64,000 nt of DNA from Oscillospiraceae bacterium (GTDB lineage Bacteria > Bacillota > Clostridia > Oscillospirales > Oscillospiraceae). Below are positions 27,073 to 37,080 of this stretch, one piece after another (positions within the stretch are counted from its first letter, which is position 1; the number at the start of each line of letters is the position of its first letter). The notes under the pieces are model-generated. The model was not told the origin of the DNA. It was given only the letters and a program-made list of their open reading frames with translations, and searched no databases. Both the position numbers and the translations under genes were made by a program. The stretch covers positions 62,001 to 126,000 of the forward strand of contig CACZKM010000001.1 of the NCBI GenBank assembly GCA_902781745.1. Reading direction: 5' to 3'.

Positions 27073-28008
27073 ATGCCGTTAGTTACCACTACTGAAATGT
27101 TCAAGAAAGCTTATGAGGGCGGTTACGCCATCGGCGCCTTCAACGTCAATAACATGGAGATCGTCCAGGGCATTACTGAGGCTGCCAAGGAGGTCAACTC
27201 TCCTCTGATCCTTCAGGTGTCCGCCGGCGCCCGGAAGTATGCCAAGCACGTCTATCTCACCAAGCTGGTGGAGGCCGCCCTGGAGGACACCGGTCTGCCC
27301 ATCGCCCTGCATCTGGATCACGGCGACAGCTTTGAGATTTGCAAGTCCTGCATCGACGGCGGCTTCACCTCCGTGATGATCGACGGCTCCCACCTCTCCT
27401 TCGAGGATAACATCGCCCTGACCCGTCAGGTCGTCCAGTATGCCCACGACCACGGCGTGGTGGTGGAAGGCGAGCTGGGCCGCCTGGCCGGCATCGAGGA
27501 CGACGTGAAGGTCTCCGCTGAGGACTCCTCCTACACCAACCCCGACCAGGTGGAGGAATTCGTCAAGGCCACCGGCGTGGACAGCCTGGCCATCGCCATC
27601 GGCACCAGCCACGGCGCGTACAAGTTCAAGCCCGGCACCAAGCCCCAGCTCCGGTTCGATATCCTGGAAGAAGTCTCCCGCCGTCTGCCCGGCTTCCCCA
27701 TCGTCCTCCACGGCGCTTCCTCCGTCATTCCCAAGTATGTGGACATCATCAACGCCAACGGCGGCAAGCTGAAGGACGCCATCGGCGTGCCCGAGGACCA
27801 GCTCCGCCAGGCAGCCCGCATGGCCGTGTGCAAGATCAACATCGACTCCGATCTCCGCCTGGCTATGACCGCCGGCATCCGCCAGACCTTCAACGAAGAC
27901 CCCGCCCTCTTCGACCCCAGAGGCTACCTGAAGGTGGGCCGCCAGTATATCAAGGACCTGGTGAAGGACAAGATCGTCAACGTCCTGGGCTCTGACAACA
28001 AGGTCTGA
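27073..28008 (+). CDS. fba: Class II fructose-1,6-bisphosphate aldolase
   Basis: 311 residues. Zinc-dependent cleavage of fructose-1,6-bisphosphate into two triose phosphates. Motifs: GYAIGAFNVNNMEIVQG; LHLDHGDSFE with the catalytic/zinc His-Asp pair; GGFTSVMIDGSH; VEGELGRLAGIEDDV; AIGTSHGAYKF; LHGASSV; KINIDSDLR. The ATG at 27073 is preceded by AAAAGGAGCGGGATCATC; a longer in-frame extension upstream covers the promoter and is not used. PFP, encoded divergently, supplies its substrate. Confidence 0.97.
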   Translation: MPLVTTTEMFKKAYEGGYAIGAFNVNNMEIVQGITEAAKEVNSPLILQVSAGARKYAKHVYLTKLVEAALEDTGLPIALHLDHGDSFEICKSCIDGGFTSVMIDGSHLSFEDNIALTRQVVQYAHDHGVVVEGELGRLAGIEDDVKVSAEDSSYTNPDQVEEFVKATGVDSLAIAIGTSHGAYKFKPGTKPQLRFDILEEVSRRLPGFPIVLHGASSVIPKYVDIINANGGKLKDAIGVPEDQLRQAARMAVCKINIDSDLRLAMTAGIRQTFNEDPALFDPRGYLKVGRQYIKDLVKDKIVNVLGSDNKV

Positions 28009-28029
28009 GTCAAAACAGAATCATCCCCC

Positions 28030-28060
28030 AAAACGGCGCGGCATCCGCTGCGCCGTTTTC
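28030..28060 (+). terminator. Intrinsic terminator of fba
   Basis: AAAACGGCGC (28030-28039) pairs with GCGCCGTTTT (28050-28059). It lies 21 bases past the fba stop and just before the next gene's ribosome site. Confidence 0.85.
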
Positions 28061-28075
28061 TAATAGGAGCGCCCT

Positions 28076-29677
28076 ATGAACACACGACCTATCCTGAAAA
28101 ACAAGATCTATCTCTACCTCACTGAGTTCTTCGCCGGAGTCTCTGTTATGGCGGTGGAATTGGGGGCCAGCCGTCTGCTCGCCCCCTATTTCTCCTCCTC
28201 CCAGATCGTCTGGACCATCATCATCGGCACCATCATGATCGCCATGGCCCTGGGCAACCTCTGGGGCGGGCGGATGGCGGACAAGGACCCCAACACCGAT
28301 AAGCTGTATAAGCGGCTGCTCATCGCGGCGGTGTGGATCGCCGCCATTCCGGTGCTGGGGAAATACGTGATCCTGGGCATATCCGGCCTGCTGGTGCTCA
28401 CTGTCAGCACCAATTTCCTCATCATCGCCGCCTTCTGCGCCTGTATGGTGATCTTCGTCTACCCCCTGTTCCTCTTGGGCACTGTCACCCCCTCCCTGGT
28501 GAAATACACGGTGGACAGCCTGGATGACAGCGGCAAGACCGTAGGCACCCTGGGGGCATTCAACACCATCGGCAGCATCCTGGGCACCTTCCTGCCCACC
28601 TTTGTCACCATCCCGGCGGTGGGGACGGCGGTGACCTTCCTGTTGTTCTCCGGCATCCTGATGGCCATTGCCCTGATTTATTTTTTCAGCTCCAGAGCGG
28701 GTCTCCGGGCCTGTATCATCGCCCTGGTCCTCTTTATTTTCTGCACCATCTTTGGGAACAGCGGTTCCTTTGCTTTCTGGGACAAGACCCTGGTCTACGA
28801 GGGGGAGTCGGTGTACAACTACCTCCAGGTGAAGGAGCAGCCTGACCGGATGATCCTTTCCACCAACGTCCTCTTTGGGGTCCAGTCAGTAATGATGAAG
28901 AACGACGGTCTCACCGGGATGTACTATGACTACGCCCTGGCCGCCCCCGCCATGGCGGACCTGATGGAAAAGGAGGCCCCCCGGATCCTGGTCCTGGGCA
29001 ACGGCACCGGGACCTATGCCCGCCAGTGCAGCCGGTACTTCCCGGAGACCGCAGTGGAGGGCGTGGAGATCGACGATAAAATCACCGACCTGGCTTATGC
29101 ATATTTTGATATGCCGGACACGGTGGACGTGACCACCTACGACGGCCGGGCGTATCTTCAGGCAGTGGATACGAAATACGACGTGATCCTGGTGGACGCC
29201 TACCAGGACATCACCATTCCCTTCCAGATGTCCTCCACAGAGTTCTTCACCCTGGTGCGGGACCATCTGAACCCCGGCGGCGTCATGGCGGTGAACCTGA
29301 ACATGCACTCCGACGGAGAGGGGAGCATCAACCAGGCCTTGTGCGACACCATCGCCGGCCTGTTCCCCTCCGTTTATACCGTTGACGTGCCCCACACCAC
29401 CAACCGGGAGCTCTTCGCCGCCATGGACGGGGACCCGGCCCAGTGGCTGGCACAGAATAGAGGGAAGGTATCCGACGCCGCCTTGGCGGAGCACTATCGG
29501 ACCATGGCCGACCGCCTGGAACGGTACCAGGGGGGCGACCACATTCTCACCGACGACCAGGCTCCAGTGGAGCTGTTGGGGATGCGGGCAATCGACGGCC
29601 TCATCCGGGAGGAGATCGGCTACTACCAGAATATTTATCGTGAGCAGGGGATCACTGGCCTGATGGATGCGTTTTGA
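28076..29677 (+). CDS. Membrane-fused spermidine-synthase-like protein
   Basis: 533 residues. The N-terminal half (residues 10-240) has about eight hydrophobic segments of the MFS-like type found in fused MFS/spermidine synthase proteins (FFAGVSVMAVELGASRLLAPYF is the family start). The C-terminal half is a Rossmann aminopropyltransferase-like domain: ILVLGNGTGTYARQC, EGVEIDDKI, YDVILVDAYQDITIPFQ, TEFFTLVRDHLNPGGVMAVN. Soluble SpeE transfers aminopropyl to putrescine; for the fused form the substrate is unknown, and no speD is adjacent. TAGGAG precedes the ATG. addB follows after 40 bases. Confidence 0.88.
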   Translation: MNTRPILKNKIYLYLTEFFAGVSVMAVELGASRLLAPYFSSSQIVWTIIIGTIMIAMALGNLWGGRMADKDPNTDKLYKRLLIAAVWIAAIPVLGKYVILGISGLLVLTVSTNFLIIAAFCACMVIFVYPLFLLGTVTPSLVKYTVDSLDDSGKTVGTLGAFNTIGSILGTFLPTFVTIPAVGTAVTFLLFSGILMAIALIYFFSSRAGLRACIIALVLFIFCTIFGNSGSFAFWDKTLVYEGESVYNYLQVKEQPDRMILSTNVLFGVQSVMMKNDGLTGMYYDYALAAPAMADLMEKEAPRILVLGNGTGTYARQCSRYFPETAVEGVEIDDKITDLAYAYFDMPDTVDVTTYDGRAYLQAVDTKYDVILVDAYQDITIPFQMSSTEFFTLVRDHLNPGGVMAVNLNMHSDGEGSINQALCDTIAGLFPSVYTVDVPHTTNRELFAAMDGDPAQWLAQNRGKVSDAALAEHYRTMADRLERYQGGDHILTDDQAPVELLGMRAIDGLIREEIGYYQNIYREQGITGLMDAF

Positions 29678-29717
29678 CCTGGCAGATGACCAGGAACGAG
29701 GAGAAAGGAGGCACGCC

Positions 29718-32700
29718 ATGCTGCACATTCTGACCGGCCGCGCAGGCAGCGGAAAGACCAAGGAGATCTTCCGCCGCATGGCGGCAGCCGGCGCAAACCG
29801 CCCCCAGCTTCTGCTTGTCCCGGAGCAGGCCTCCTTTGAGACGGAACAGCGGCTGTGCCGGGAAAACGGAAACCGGGCGGGGCTGTACAGCGAGGTCCTG
29901 ACCTTCACCCGGCTGGAAAACCGGGTCCTCTCTCTGGCCGGAGGCGGGGCCCGCGGGGTATTGGACGAAGGAGGGCGCCTCCTGGTGATGTATGCCGCCC
30001 TGCGTTCCGTTGCCTCCAATCTGAAGGTCTACGCCATGCACACCCGAAAACCGGAATTCCTCAACAGCCTTATTGCCACAGCGGACGAGCTAAAAAGCTG
30101 CTGTGTCACCGGCGAAGCCCTGCTCCGGGCGGGAGAGGAGACAGAAGGCCTGGACGGGGACAAGCTCCGCGACCTGGGGCTGATCTTCGGCGCCTACGAG
30201 GCCATGACCGCCCGGGGCAGCCTGGACCCCAGGGACCGCCTCACCCGCCTGGCGGACAAGCTCAGAGACTGCCCCTATTGCGAAGGGAAGGATGTATGGC
30301 TGGACGGCTTTACGGACTTCACCCCCCAGCAGGGGTTGGTGCTTGCGCGTATCCTCCGGCAGGCGGCCTCCGTGTCGGTCTCCCTGACCATGGAGCCAGG
30401 CAGGGGGGAGGAGGAGGTCTTTGCCCCTGCCCGCCGCACCGCCGCCTGGCTGAAACGGCTGGCAGGGCAGGCCGCCTCTCCCGTAACGGAGGAGTACATC
30501 CCAACCTGCGCCAGGGGACGGACAAAGCCCCTGCGCCACCTGGAGGCAAATCTCTTTGCTTTGCCCATGGAGCCCTATGACGGACCGTTGGAGTCCTGCG
30601 TCACCGTTGCCGCCATGCCCTCCCCCCGGGACGAGGTGTCCTGGGCGGCGGGGGTGATCCGGGATCTAGTGCGGGAGGGGTACCGTTATCGGGATATTGT
30701 CCTCACCGCCCGGTCTATGGAACGGTATCGGGACGATATCCGGGAGATCTTTGCCGCCTTTGATCTGCCGGTGTTCCAGGCGGAGAAAACGGATATCCTG
30801 CAAAAACCCATCTTCACCCTTATCACTGCCGCCCTCGACGCGGTAAACGGCGGCTACGATTATGAGGATATGTTCCGCTATCTCAAAACCGGTCTGGCGG
30901 GGCTGACCTTTGACCAGTGCGACCGGCTGGAAAACTACGTCCGGACCTGGGACCTTTGGGGCAGCCGCTGGACGGCAAAGAAGGACTGGACCATGCACCC
31001 GGCAGGCTACAGCCGGACCTTTTCCGAAGAGGACAGGGAACTGCTGGCAGAGCTCAACGCCCTGCGCCGCCAGGTGGTGGAGCCCCTTGAGACCCTCCGT
31101 CAGACCTCCGGGGACACCATCCGCAGCCAGGGGATGGCCCTCTATGCTTTCCTGGAGAGCATCGGCGCGCCGGACGCCTTAGAGGCCCGGGCGGCGTCCC
31201 TGCTGGAAGAGGGGGAGCCGGAGCTCTCCCGGGAGTACAGCCAGCTTTGGGAGATCTTCTGCGGGGCCCTGGAACAGTGCGTGTCCCTTTTGGGCGATAT
31301 GGAAGCGGATTTCTCTGAATTCTCCCGCCTGCTGAAGCTTCTTCTGTCCCGCTACACCGTGGGGACCATCCCCGCCTCTCTGGACCGGATCACCGCGGGG
31401 GACGCCCCCCGTTTGGCCAACCGGTCCAGCAAGGTCCTGCTCCTTCTGGGGGCGGATGACGGGGCCATTCCCCAGGTAACGCCGGGGCAGGGCCTGCTCA
31501 CCGACCGGGACCGAGAGCTTCTGGAGGGCTTCGGCCTGGAGCTCTCCGCCCGGGTGGAGGAGCGGCTCAGCCGGGAGAACACCATCGTTTACGCCGCCTG
31601 CACCCAGCCCACGGACCGGCTGTACGTCTCCTGGCCCACCGCCGGAGAGACACGGCCCTCCTTCCTGGTGGAGCGGCTGTCCTATCTGTTTCCCCAGTGC
31701 GTTGTCCAGCCCGAGCCGTCACTGGCTCCGGACCGCCTCATCACCCTGGCCGCCCAAGCCCCGGAGGCCCGGGCCGCCCTGGCGGAAGACTATGGCGAGG
31801 CCTTTTTCCGGCTGGACAGGGCCGCCGGGTGGAGCCGTGGCAAGCTGTCGCCCCAGGCGGTCCGACGGCTTTACGGGGAAAAGGTGGCCATGTCCGCCTC
31901 CCGGATGGACAAATACAAATCCTGCCATTTTGCTTATTTCCTGCAATACGGCCTGGCCGCCAGGCCGCGCCGGCGGGCCGGCTTTGACGCGCCGGAGTAC
32001 GGAACCTTCGTCCATTACGTCCTGGAGCATGTTCTCAAGGCAGCAAAAGAGAGAGGCGGTGTTCCGTGCTGTTCCGATGAAGAGATCCGGGACCTGACCC
32101 GCCAGGCTGTGTCGGAGTATGTCCACACCCAACTGGGCGGCATGGAGCACCAGACGCCCCGGTTCAAATACCTCTTCCGCCGTCTTCAGGCGGGGGTGCA
32201 GGCGGTGGTGGACAACGTCATCGACGAGCTCCGGGCTTCGGATTTCCATCCCATCCTCTTTGAGCTGGGGTTCGGTTCCGGTCAGGACCTGCCCCCGGTG
32301 GAGGTGAAGTCCAACGGAATCACCCTGCGGATCTCCGGCTTTGTAGACCGGGTGGACGGCTGGGAAAAGGACGGACGGCTCTATGTCCGGGTGGTAGACT
32401 ACAAGACCGGACGAAAGTCCTTTGACCTCACCGAGGTGTGGAACGGCCTGGGTCTGCAAATGCTCCTCTATCTGTTCACTTTGGAGGAGCGGGGAGAGGC
32501 CCTGCTGGGCACACAGCCCACCCCGGCCGGCGTTCTCTACCTTCCTGCCCGAGATGCGCTGGTCTCCGGCAGCCGGGCCATGGAAGCGACCCAGCGGCAG
32601 GCCCTTCTCGATAAGGAACTGGTCCGCCGCGGCCTGGTCCTGGATGACGAGGAAGTCATCCAGGCCATGGAGCACGGGGAGGGCGGGATGCGGTTTCTCC

Positions 32701-33020
32701 CCTTGAAGGTCAGCGCCCGGACCGGGGCCATTTCCGGGGACGCCTTGGTCACAGCGGAGAAGCTGGGGCGGCTTCGCCGGCACACCCGGCACATTCTGGA
32801 AGATATCTGCAAGGAAATTGCGGCGGGGAACATCGACGCCGATCCCTTCTGGCGGGGACCGGCGAAGAACGCCTGCCAGTACTGTGACTACGTCCAGGTC
32901 TGCCAGTTTGAGGAGGACCGGGATCGCCGCCGGTGGATCCCCACGGTGCGGTCCGGGGCCTTCTGGGAGAGCCTGGAGGAGGAAGGAGGGGAGAACCATG
33001 GCCGTACAGCGGACCCCTGA
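29718..33020 (+). CDS. addB: ATP-dependent nuclease subunit B (AddB)
   Basis: 1100 residues. Partner of AddA in double-strand-break end processing and Chi recognition. An N-terminal Walker A (GRAGSGKT) is retained. The C-terminal PD-(D/E)XK nuclease shows GFVDRVDGWE and VRVVDYKTGRKSFDL followed by GLGLQMLLYLF. The Fe-S cluster cysteines are present: C736 (YKSCHFAYF) and C1053, C1056, C1062 (CQYCDYVQVC). The start at 29718 has AAAGGAGGCACGCC before it. It overlaps addA by 23 bases. Confidence 0.96.
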   Translation: MLHILTGRAGSGKTKEIFRRMAAAGANRPQLLLVPEQASFETEQRLCRENGNRAGLYSEVLTFTRLENRVLSLAGGGARGVLDEGGRLLVMYAALRSVASNLKVYAMHTRKPEFLNSLIATADELKSCCVTGEALLRAGEETEGLDGDKLRDLGLIFGAYEAMTARGSLDPRDRLTRLADKLRDCPYCEGKDVWLDGFTDFTPQQGLVLARILRQAASVSVSLTMEPGRGEEEVFAPARRTAAWLKRLAGQAASPVTEEYIPTCARGRTKPLRHLEANLFALPMEPYDGPLESCVTVAAMPSPRDEVSWAAGVIRDLVREGYRYRDIVLTARSMERYRDDIREIFAAFDLPVFQAEKTDILQKPIFTLITAALDAVNGGYDYEDMFRYLKTGLAGLTFDQCDRLENYVRTWDLWGSRWTAKKDWTMHPAGYSRTFSEEDRELLAELNALRRQVVEPLETLRQTSGDTIRSQGMALYAFLESIGAPDALEARAASLLEEGEPELSREYSQLWEIFCGALEQCVSLLGDMEADFSEFSRLLKLLLSRYTVGTIPASLDRITAGDAPRLANRSSKVLLLLGADDGAIPQVTPGQGLLTDRDRELLEGFGLELSARVEERLSRENTIVYAACTQPTDRLYVSWPTAGETRPSFLVERLSYLFPQCVVQPEPSLAPDRLITLAAQAPEARAALAEDYGEAFFRLDRAAGWSRGKLSPQAVRRLYGEKVAMSASRMDKYKSCHFAYFLQYGLAARPRRRAGFDAPEYGTFVHYVLEHVLKAAKERGGVPCCSDEEIRDLTRQAVSEYVHTQLGGMEHQTPRFKYLFRRLQAGVQAVVDNVIDELRASDFHPILFELGFGSGQDLPPVEVKSNGITLRISGFVDRVDGWEKDGRLYVRVVDYKTGRKSFDLTEVWNGLGLQMLLYLFTLEERGEALLGTQPTPAGVLYLPARDALVSGSRAMEATQRQALLDKELVRRGLVLDDEEVIQAMEHGEGGMRFLPLKVSARTGAISGDALVTAEKLGRLRRHTRHILEDICKEIAAGNIDADPFWRGPAKNACQYCDYVQVCQFEEDRDRRRWIPTVRSGAFWESLEEEGGENHGRTADP

Positions 33021-36000
33021 GCAGGAGGCGGTGGTGAAAAACCGGGGGGGCGCCCTTCTGGTTTCCGCTGCCGCGGGCTCCGGTAAGACCCGGGTCCTGG
33101 TGGAGCGCCTTCTGGATCGTATCCTCAACGAGGGAAAGAACATCGACCAGTTCCTCATCATCACCTTCACCCGGGCCGCCGCAGAGGAGCTTCGGGCCCG
33201 GATCGCCGGGGAGCTGGCGGAAGCCCTCCGGGCGCAGCCGGACAACACCCATCTGCGCCGGCAGACCGTGTTGGTATATAAGGCCCAGATCTCCACCATC
33301 CATGCCTTCTGCACAGTTCTCCTCCGCCAGTGGGGTCACCTCCTGGACCTCCCGGCGGACTTCGCCCTATGTGAGGATGAGGACAGCGCCGTGCTCATGA
33401 AGCGGACGCTGGACCGGGTCCTGGAGGCCCGGTATGAGGAAGTGGACCCGGAGGGTACCTTTGCCGCCCTGCTGGACGTGCTGACGGCAGGCCGGGACGA
33501 CAGCCGCCTGATGGATATCGTCCTGGACGTCTTTGGAAAGATCCAGAGTGACGCCGACCCATTGTGCTGGCTGGAGGAACAGCGAAAGGCTTTGGACCTG
33601 TCTGGGGTCACCGACGTCGGTCAAACGCCCTGGGGGGCGCTCCTTCTGGAGGACGCCGCCCAGACGGCCGCATACTGGGCCGGACAGATGGAAAAGGCTC
33701 TGGACCTGGCCCGCCGGGATGAAGTGCTGGAGCGCGCCTATGGCGACAGTCTGTCCGTCACGGCGTCCTGCCTCCGATCACTTGCGGATGCAGCGGGGGA
33801 GAGCTGGGATGCAGCCTCCGGTCTGCCGGTGGAGTTCCCTAAATTCAAAGGAGCTCGCGGGGTCCAAGACCATGAAGCGCAGGAGCAGATCAAGGCCATT
33901 CGGACCCGCTGCAAAAAGGCGGTGGAGAGCCTGACGTCCTCCCTTTCCGGAACAAGCTCCGATCTCCTCTCCGATTTGGCCTTGGTGGCCCCTGCCATGG
34001 AGGGCCTGATCGACCTGGTGGAGGATTTTTCCGCGGCCTACGCCCAGGAGAAGAGCAAGCGTTCTCTCCTGGATTTCTCCGACCTGGAGCACTATGCGGT
34101 CAAGCTGCTGGTGGCCCCTGACGGCACACCCACCCAGGTCGCCAGACAGTGGGGGAGCCAGTACGCCGAGATCATGGTGGACGAGTATCAGGACACAAAT
34201 CAGGTCCAGAACGCCATCTTCGACGCCCTGTCCGATCAGGGCAGGAATCTCTTCATGGTGGGGGACGTCAAGCAGTCCATCTACCGCTTTCGCCTGGCCG
34301 ATCCTACGATCTTCTTGGAAAAGTACCGAAGCTATGCTCCATGGACCTGTGCGGAGGAGGGTGAGCCCCGGACTATCACCATGTCCAAGAACTTTCGCTC
34401 CCGTCCCCAGGTATTGGAGGCCGCCAACGATCTTTTCCGGGCCATCATGTCAAGGCGGCTGGGAGAGATGGAGTACACCGAAGCCGAAGCCCTCTATCCC
34501 GGCGGGACCTTCCCGGCGGGGGAGGGCTATGAGACCGAGCTCCACGTCCTTGACTTTTCCGACGACCCGGCCCTCACCGAGGACAAGGAGAACAAGAATT
34601 TTTTGGAAGCCCGCTTCACCGCCCGGCGGATCGCAGCCCTGTTGGAGGCGGGATTCCCGGTGGCCGACGGCCAGGGCGGGACCCGCCCCCTGAAACCAGA
34701 GGATATCGCGATCCTCCTGCGCTCCCCGGGCCCGGTCCGTTCCTATTACACTTTGGCATTGGAAGAGCAGGGGATCGCCTGGTCCGCCGAAGAGGGCAGC
34801 GACTTTTTTGAGACCACGGAGATCTCCTCCGCCCTCTCCTGGCTCCAGATCATCGATAACCCCCGGCAGGACATCCCCCTTCTGGCGGCCCTCCGCGCCC
34901 CGGTGTGGGGCTTTGACGGGGACAAGCTGGCGGAGATTCGCACCAAAGCACCGGGAGACTATTACACGGCTCTGGAGACCGCCGCCGCTGAGGGGGACGA
35001 TGCCTGCGCCGATTTCCTGGCTCTGGTCACGGCCCTCCGGCTCTTCGCGGCCGAGGCCGACAGCGCCGCGCTCCTCCGGGAGATCTACCGGAGACTGAAC
35101 TTTTTGGAAATCTTTTCCGCCATGCCTGGCGGGGAGAAGCGGCGGGAGAACCTTCTGGCCTTCTCTGATCTGGCCCGACGGTTTGAGGGCGCGGGGCATA
35201 AGGGCCTTTTCCCCTTTCTCCTCCACCTGGAGCGGGTGCGAGAGAGCGGCGGCCTTCGCGCCTCTGCTTCCGCCGCCAAGGAGAGCGCCGGGGTGAAGAT
35301 CCTCAGCATCCATCGGTCCAAGGGCCTGGAATATCCTGTGGTCTTCCTCTGCGGCCTGGGGCGGCGCTTTAATTACAGTGACCTGCAAAAGCCCGTTCTG
35401 TATCACCCGAGGCTGGGCCTTGGGCCCAAGGGGGTGGACCGGGAGACCATGGTGGAATTCACCACCACCGCCCGGACAGGGGTGGCCCTGGCCCTGAAAA
35501 AGGAACTTTTGGCCGAAGAGATGCGCCTTCTTTACGTCGCGATGACCCGGGCTAAGGAAAAGCTGATCCTGGTCCACAGCTTGGCCTACGGTGTCAGCGA
35601 TTTGAAAAACCTGGCGGACAGCGTCTCCCTTCCGGCGGATCCCCGGTTCCTGGCTTCCTGCTCCAGCGTGGGGCAGTGGATCCTGCTGGCCGCCATGGCC
35701 CGCCCTGAGGGCGAGCCGCTGCGCCGGGCGGCAGAGCGGGAAGACCTTTCCCTGCCCGAGGTTTCTCTGGGCCCGGCGTGGAAGATCGCCTATCACACGG
35801 GAGCCGTGTCTCAGGAGGTTATCCGTGAGAAATCTAAAGGGGTGGAAGGTGAACACCCCCGGCTCGCCACAGAAGAGATCGTGGACCGCCTCCTGTGGCG
35901 GTATCCCTTCCAAACGGCTGCCACCACCCCCGCCAAGGTCACCGCTACCCAGGTGGCCCGGCAGGATGAGGAAGACCCGGGGAGCTTTCTTCTCCGGGAG

Positions 36001-36573
36001 GCAGGAGAGCCGGAGCCCTTCCATCGTCCTGTGTTTGCCCAGGAGACCCTGGGTCTCACACCGGCTCAGGAGGGTACCGCCCTCCATACCGTCATGCAGA
36101 TCATCCGCCTGGATAAGGTGGCCGCGCCGGAATCGGTTTCAGAAGAGCTCGCCCGCCTGGAGGCGCTGGAATACCTGACGCCCCTCCAGGTAAAATCCGT
36201 GGACCCGGCGGCGGTGGCCCGCTTCTTTGCCTCCCCCCTGGGCAGAGCCATGGCGGAAAGCGATTCCCTCCGCCGGGAGTATCCCTTTTCTATCCTGGCC
36301 TCTGCGAAACAGTTTTACCCGGATGCCCCGGAGGGAGAGGAGATCCTTCTCCAGGGGGTCATCGACGCCTGGTTCCGGGAGCCCGACGGGATCACCATTG
36401 TGGACTTCAAAAGCGACCGGGTCTCGGCAAGGGCTGTTAAAGACCGGGCGGAGACCTACCGGGGCCAGTTGGCGGCCTATGCCTATGCCCTGGAGGAACT
36501 GACCGGCCTTCCGGTCAGGCGGCAGATCCTCTGGTTCCTCCGTCCGAATGTCCCTGTCTACCTGGAAGGATGA
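32998..36573 (+). CDS. addA: ATP-dependent helicase/nuclease subunit A (AddA)
   Basis: 1191 residues. UvrD-type 3'-5' helicase plus nuclease. Motifs: QRTPEQEAVV (Q motif), SAAAGSGKTRVLVERL (Walker A), TFTRAAAEELRARI, VDEYQDTNQVQ (Walker B), VGDVKQSIYRFRLADP, SIHRSKGLEYPVVFL, LLYVAMTRAKEKLIL. C-terminal nuclease: EGTALHTVMQ, LLQGVIDAWF, ITIVDFKSDR, YRGQLAAYAYAL. The ATG at 32998 lies within the end of addB after GGAGGGGAGAACC. No terminator is obvious before the rpmE promoter. Confidence 0.97.
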   Translation: MAVQRTPEQEAVVKNRGGALLVSAAAGSGKTRVLVERLLDRILNEGKNIDQFLIITFTRAAAEELRARIAGELAEALRAQPDNTHLRRQTVLVYKAQISTIHAFCTVLLRQWGHLLDLPADFALCEDEDSAVLMKRTLDRVLEARYEEVDPEGTFAALLDVLTAGRDDSRLMDIVLDVFGKIQSDADPLCWLEEQRKALDLSGVTDVGQTPWGALLLEDAAQTAAYWAGQMEKALDLARRDEVLERAYGDSLSVTASCLRSLADAAGESWDAASGLPVEFPKFKGARGVQDHEAQEQIKAIRTRCKKAVESLTSSLSGTSSDLLSDLALVAPAMEGLIDLVEDFSAAYAQEKSKRSLLDFSDLEHYAVKLLVAPDGTPTQVARQWGSQYAEIMVDEYQDTNQVQNAIFDALSDQGRNLFMVGDVKQSIYRFRLADPTIFLEKYRSYAPWTCAEEGEPRTITMSKNFRSRPQVLEAANDLFRAIMSRRLGEMEYTEAEALYPGGTFPAGEGYETELHVLDFSDDPALTEDKENKNFLEARFTARRIAALLEAGFPVADGQGGTRPLKPEDIAILLRSPGPVRSYYTLALEEQGIAWSAEEGSDFFETTEISSALSWLQIIDNPRQDIPLLAALRAPVWGFDGDKLAEIRTKAPGDYYTALETAAAEGDDACADFLALVTALRLFAAEADSAALLREIYRRLNFLEIFSAMPGGEKRRENLLAFSDLARRFEGAGHKGLFPFLLHLERVRESGGLRASASAAKESAGVKILSIHRSKGLEYPVVFLCGLGRRFNYSDLQKPVLYHPRLGLGPKGVDRETMVEFTTTARTGVALALKKELLAEEMRLLYVAMTRAKEKLILVHSLAYGVSDLKNLADSVSLPADPRFLASCSSVGQWILLAAMARPEGEPLRRAAEREDLSLPEVSLGPAWKIAYHTGAVSQEVIREKSKGVEGEHPRLATEEIVDRLLWRYPFQTAATTPAKVTATQVARQDEEDPGSFLLREAGEPEPFHRPVFAQETLGLTPAQEGTALHTVMQIIRLDKVAAPESVSEELARLEALEYLTPLQVKSVDPAAVARFFASPLGRAMAESDSLRREYPFSILASAKQFYPDAPEGEEILLQGVIDAWFREPDGITIVDFKSDRVSARAVKDRAETYRGQLAAYAYALEELTGLPVRRQILWFLRPNVPVYLEG

Positions 36574-36636
36574 GGCATTTGCGCTGCCGCTGTGAAGACT
36601 GGGTCTGAAAAAGTGAAAATTATCTTGAAAAAAGAG

Positions 36637-36665
36637 TTGATTTTTGAAAATCACCATGCTATAAT
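36637..36665 (+). promoter_or_regulatory. Promoter of rpmE
   Basis: TTGATT (36637-36642), 17-base spacer ending TGC, TATAAT (36660-36665): consensus -10 with extended TGn. About 85 bases of leader before rpmE. The region is AT-rich against its surroundings. Confidence 0.75.
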
Positions 36666-36756
36666 AAATGACGCGCTTGCGAGAGCGGCAGTTTTTGTTG
36701 TGCTGAAACAGCCGCTCCGCGCTATGGAAGTTATATGCAGAAAGAGGTGAACACTC

Positions 36757-36960
36757 ATGAAGGAAGGCATCCATCCCAAGTACGAGCAGACAACCATCAG
36801 ATGTGCTTGCGGTAACGTGATCGAGACCAGATCGACCAAGAAGGACATCAGAGTAGAAGTTTGCTCCAAGTGTCACCCCTTCTTCACTGGTAAGCAGAAG
36901 ATGGTGGATACCGGCGGACGCGTCAGCCGCTTCAACAAAAAGTTCGGTTTCGAAAACTGA
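36757..36960 (+). CDS. rpmE: 50S ribosomal protein L31 (zinc-binding form)
   Basis: 67 residues. [20 protein letters not shown], then [13 protein letters not shown] and the tail [15 protein letters not shown] and CSKC give the Cys ligands of the zinc ribbon (C+ form), in contrast to the zinc-free paralogue used under zinc limitation. GAAAGAGGTGAACACTC precedes the ATG. It has its own promoter and terminator. Confidence 0.97.
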   Translation: MKEGIHPKYEQTTIRCACGNVIETRSTKKDIRVEVCSKCHPFFTGKQKMVDTGGRVSRFNKKFGFEN

Positions 36961-36976
36961 TATTTCCTGGCTTCAG

Positions 36977-37006
36977 ACCCGTGCCGTATTTCCGGCACGG
37001 GTTTTG
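36977..37006 (+). terminator. Intrinsic terminator of rpmE
   Basis: ACCCGTGCCG (36977-36986) pairs with CGGCACGGGT (36993-37002), followed by TTTTG; 16 bases past the rpmE stop. Confidence 0.85.
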
Positions 37007-37080
37007 TAATACAGCCCGGGCGGTTCCCGAATTTCTCCCAAGGCATATACTATGGCAGCAATATGGCAGGAGGTATCCCT

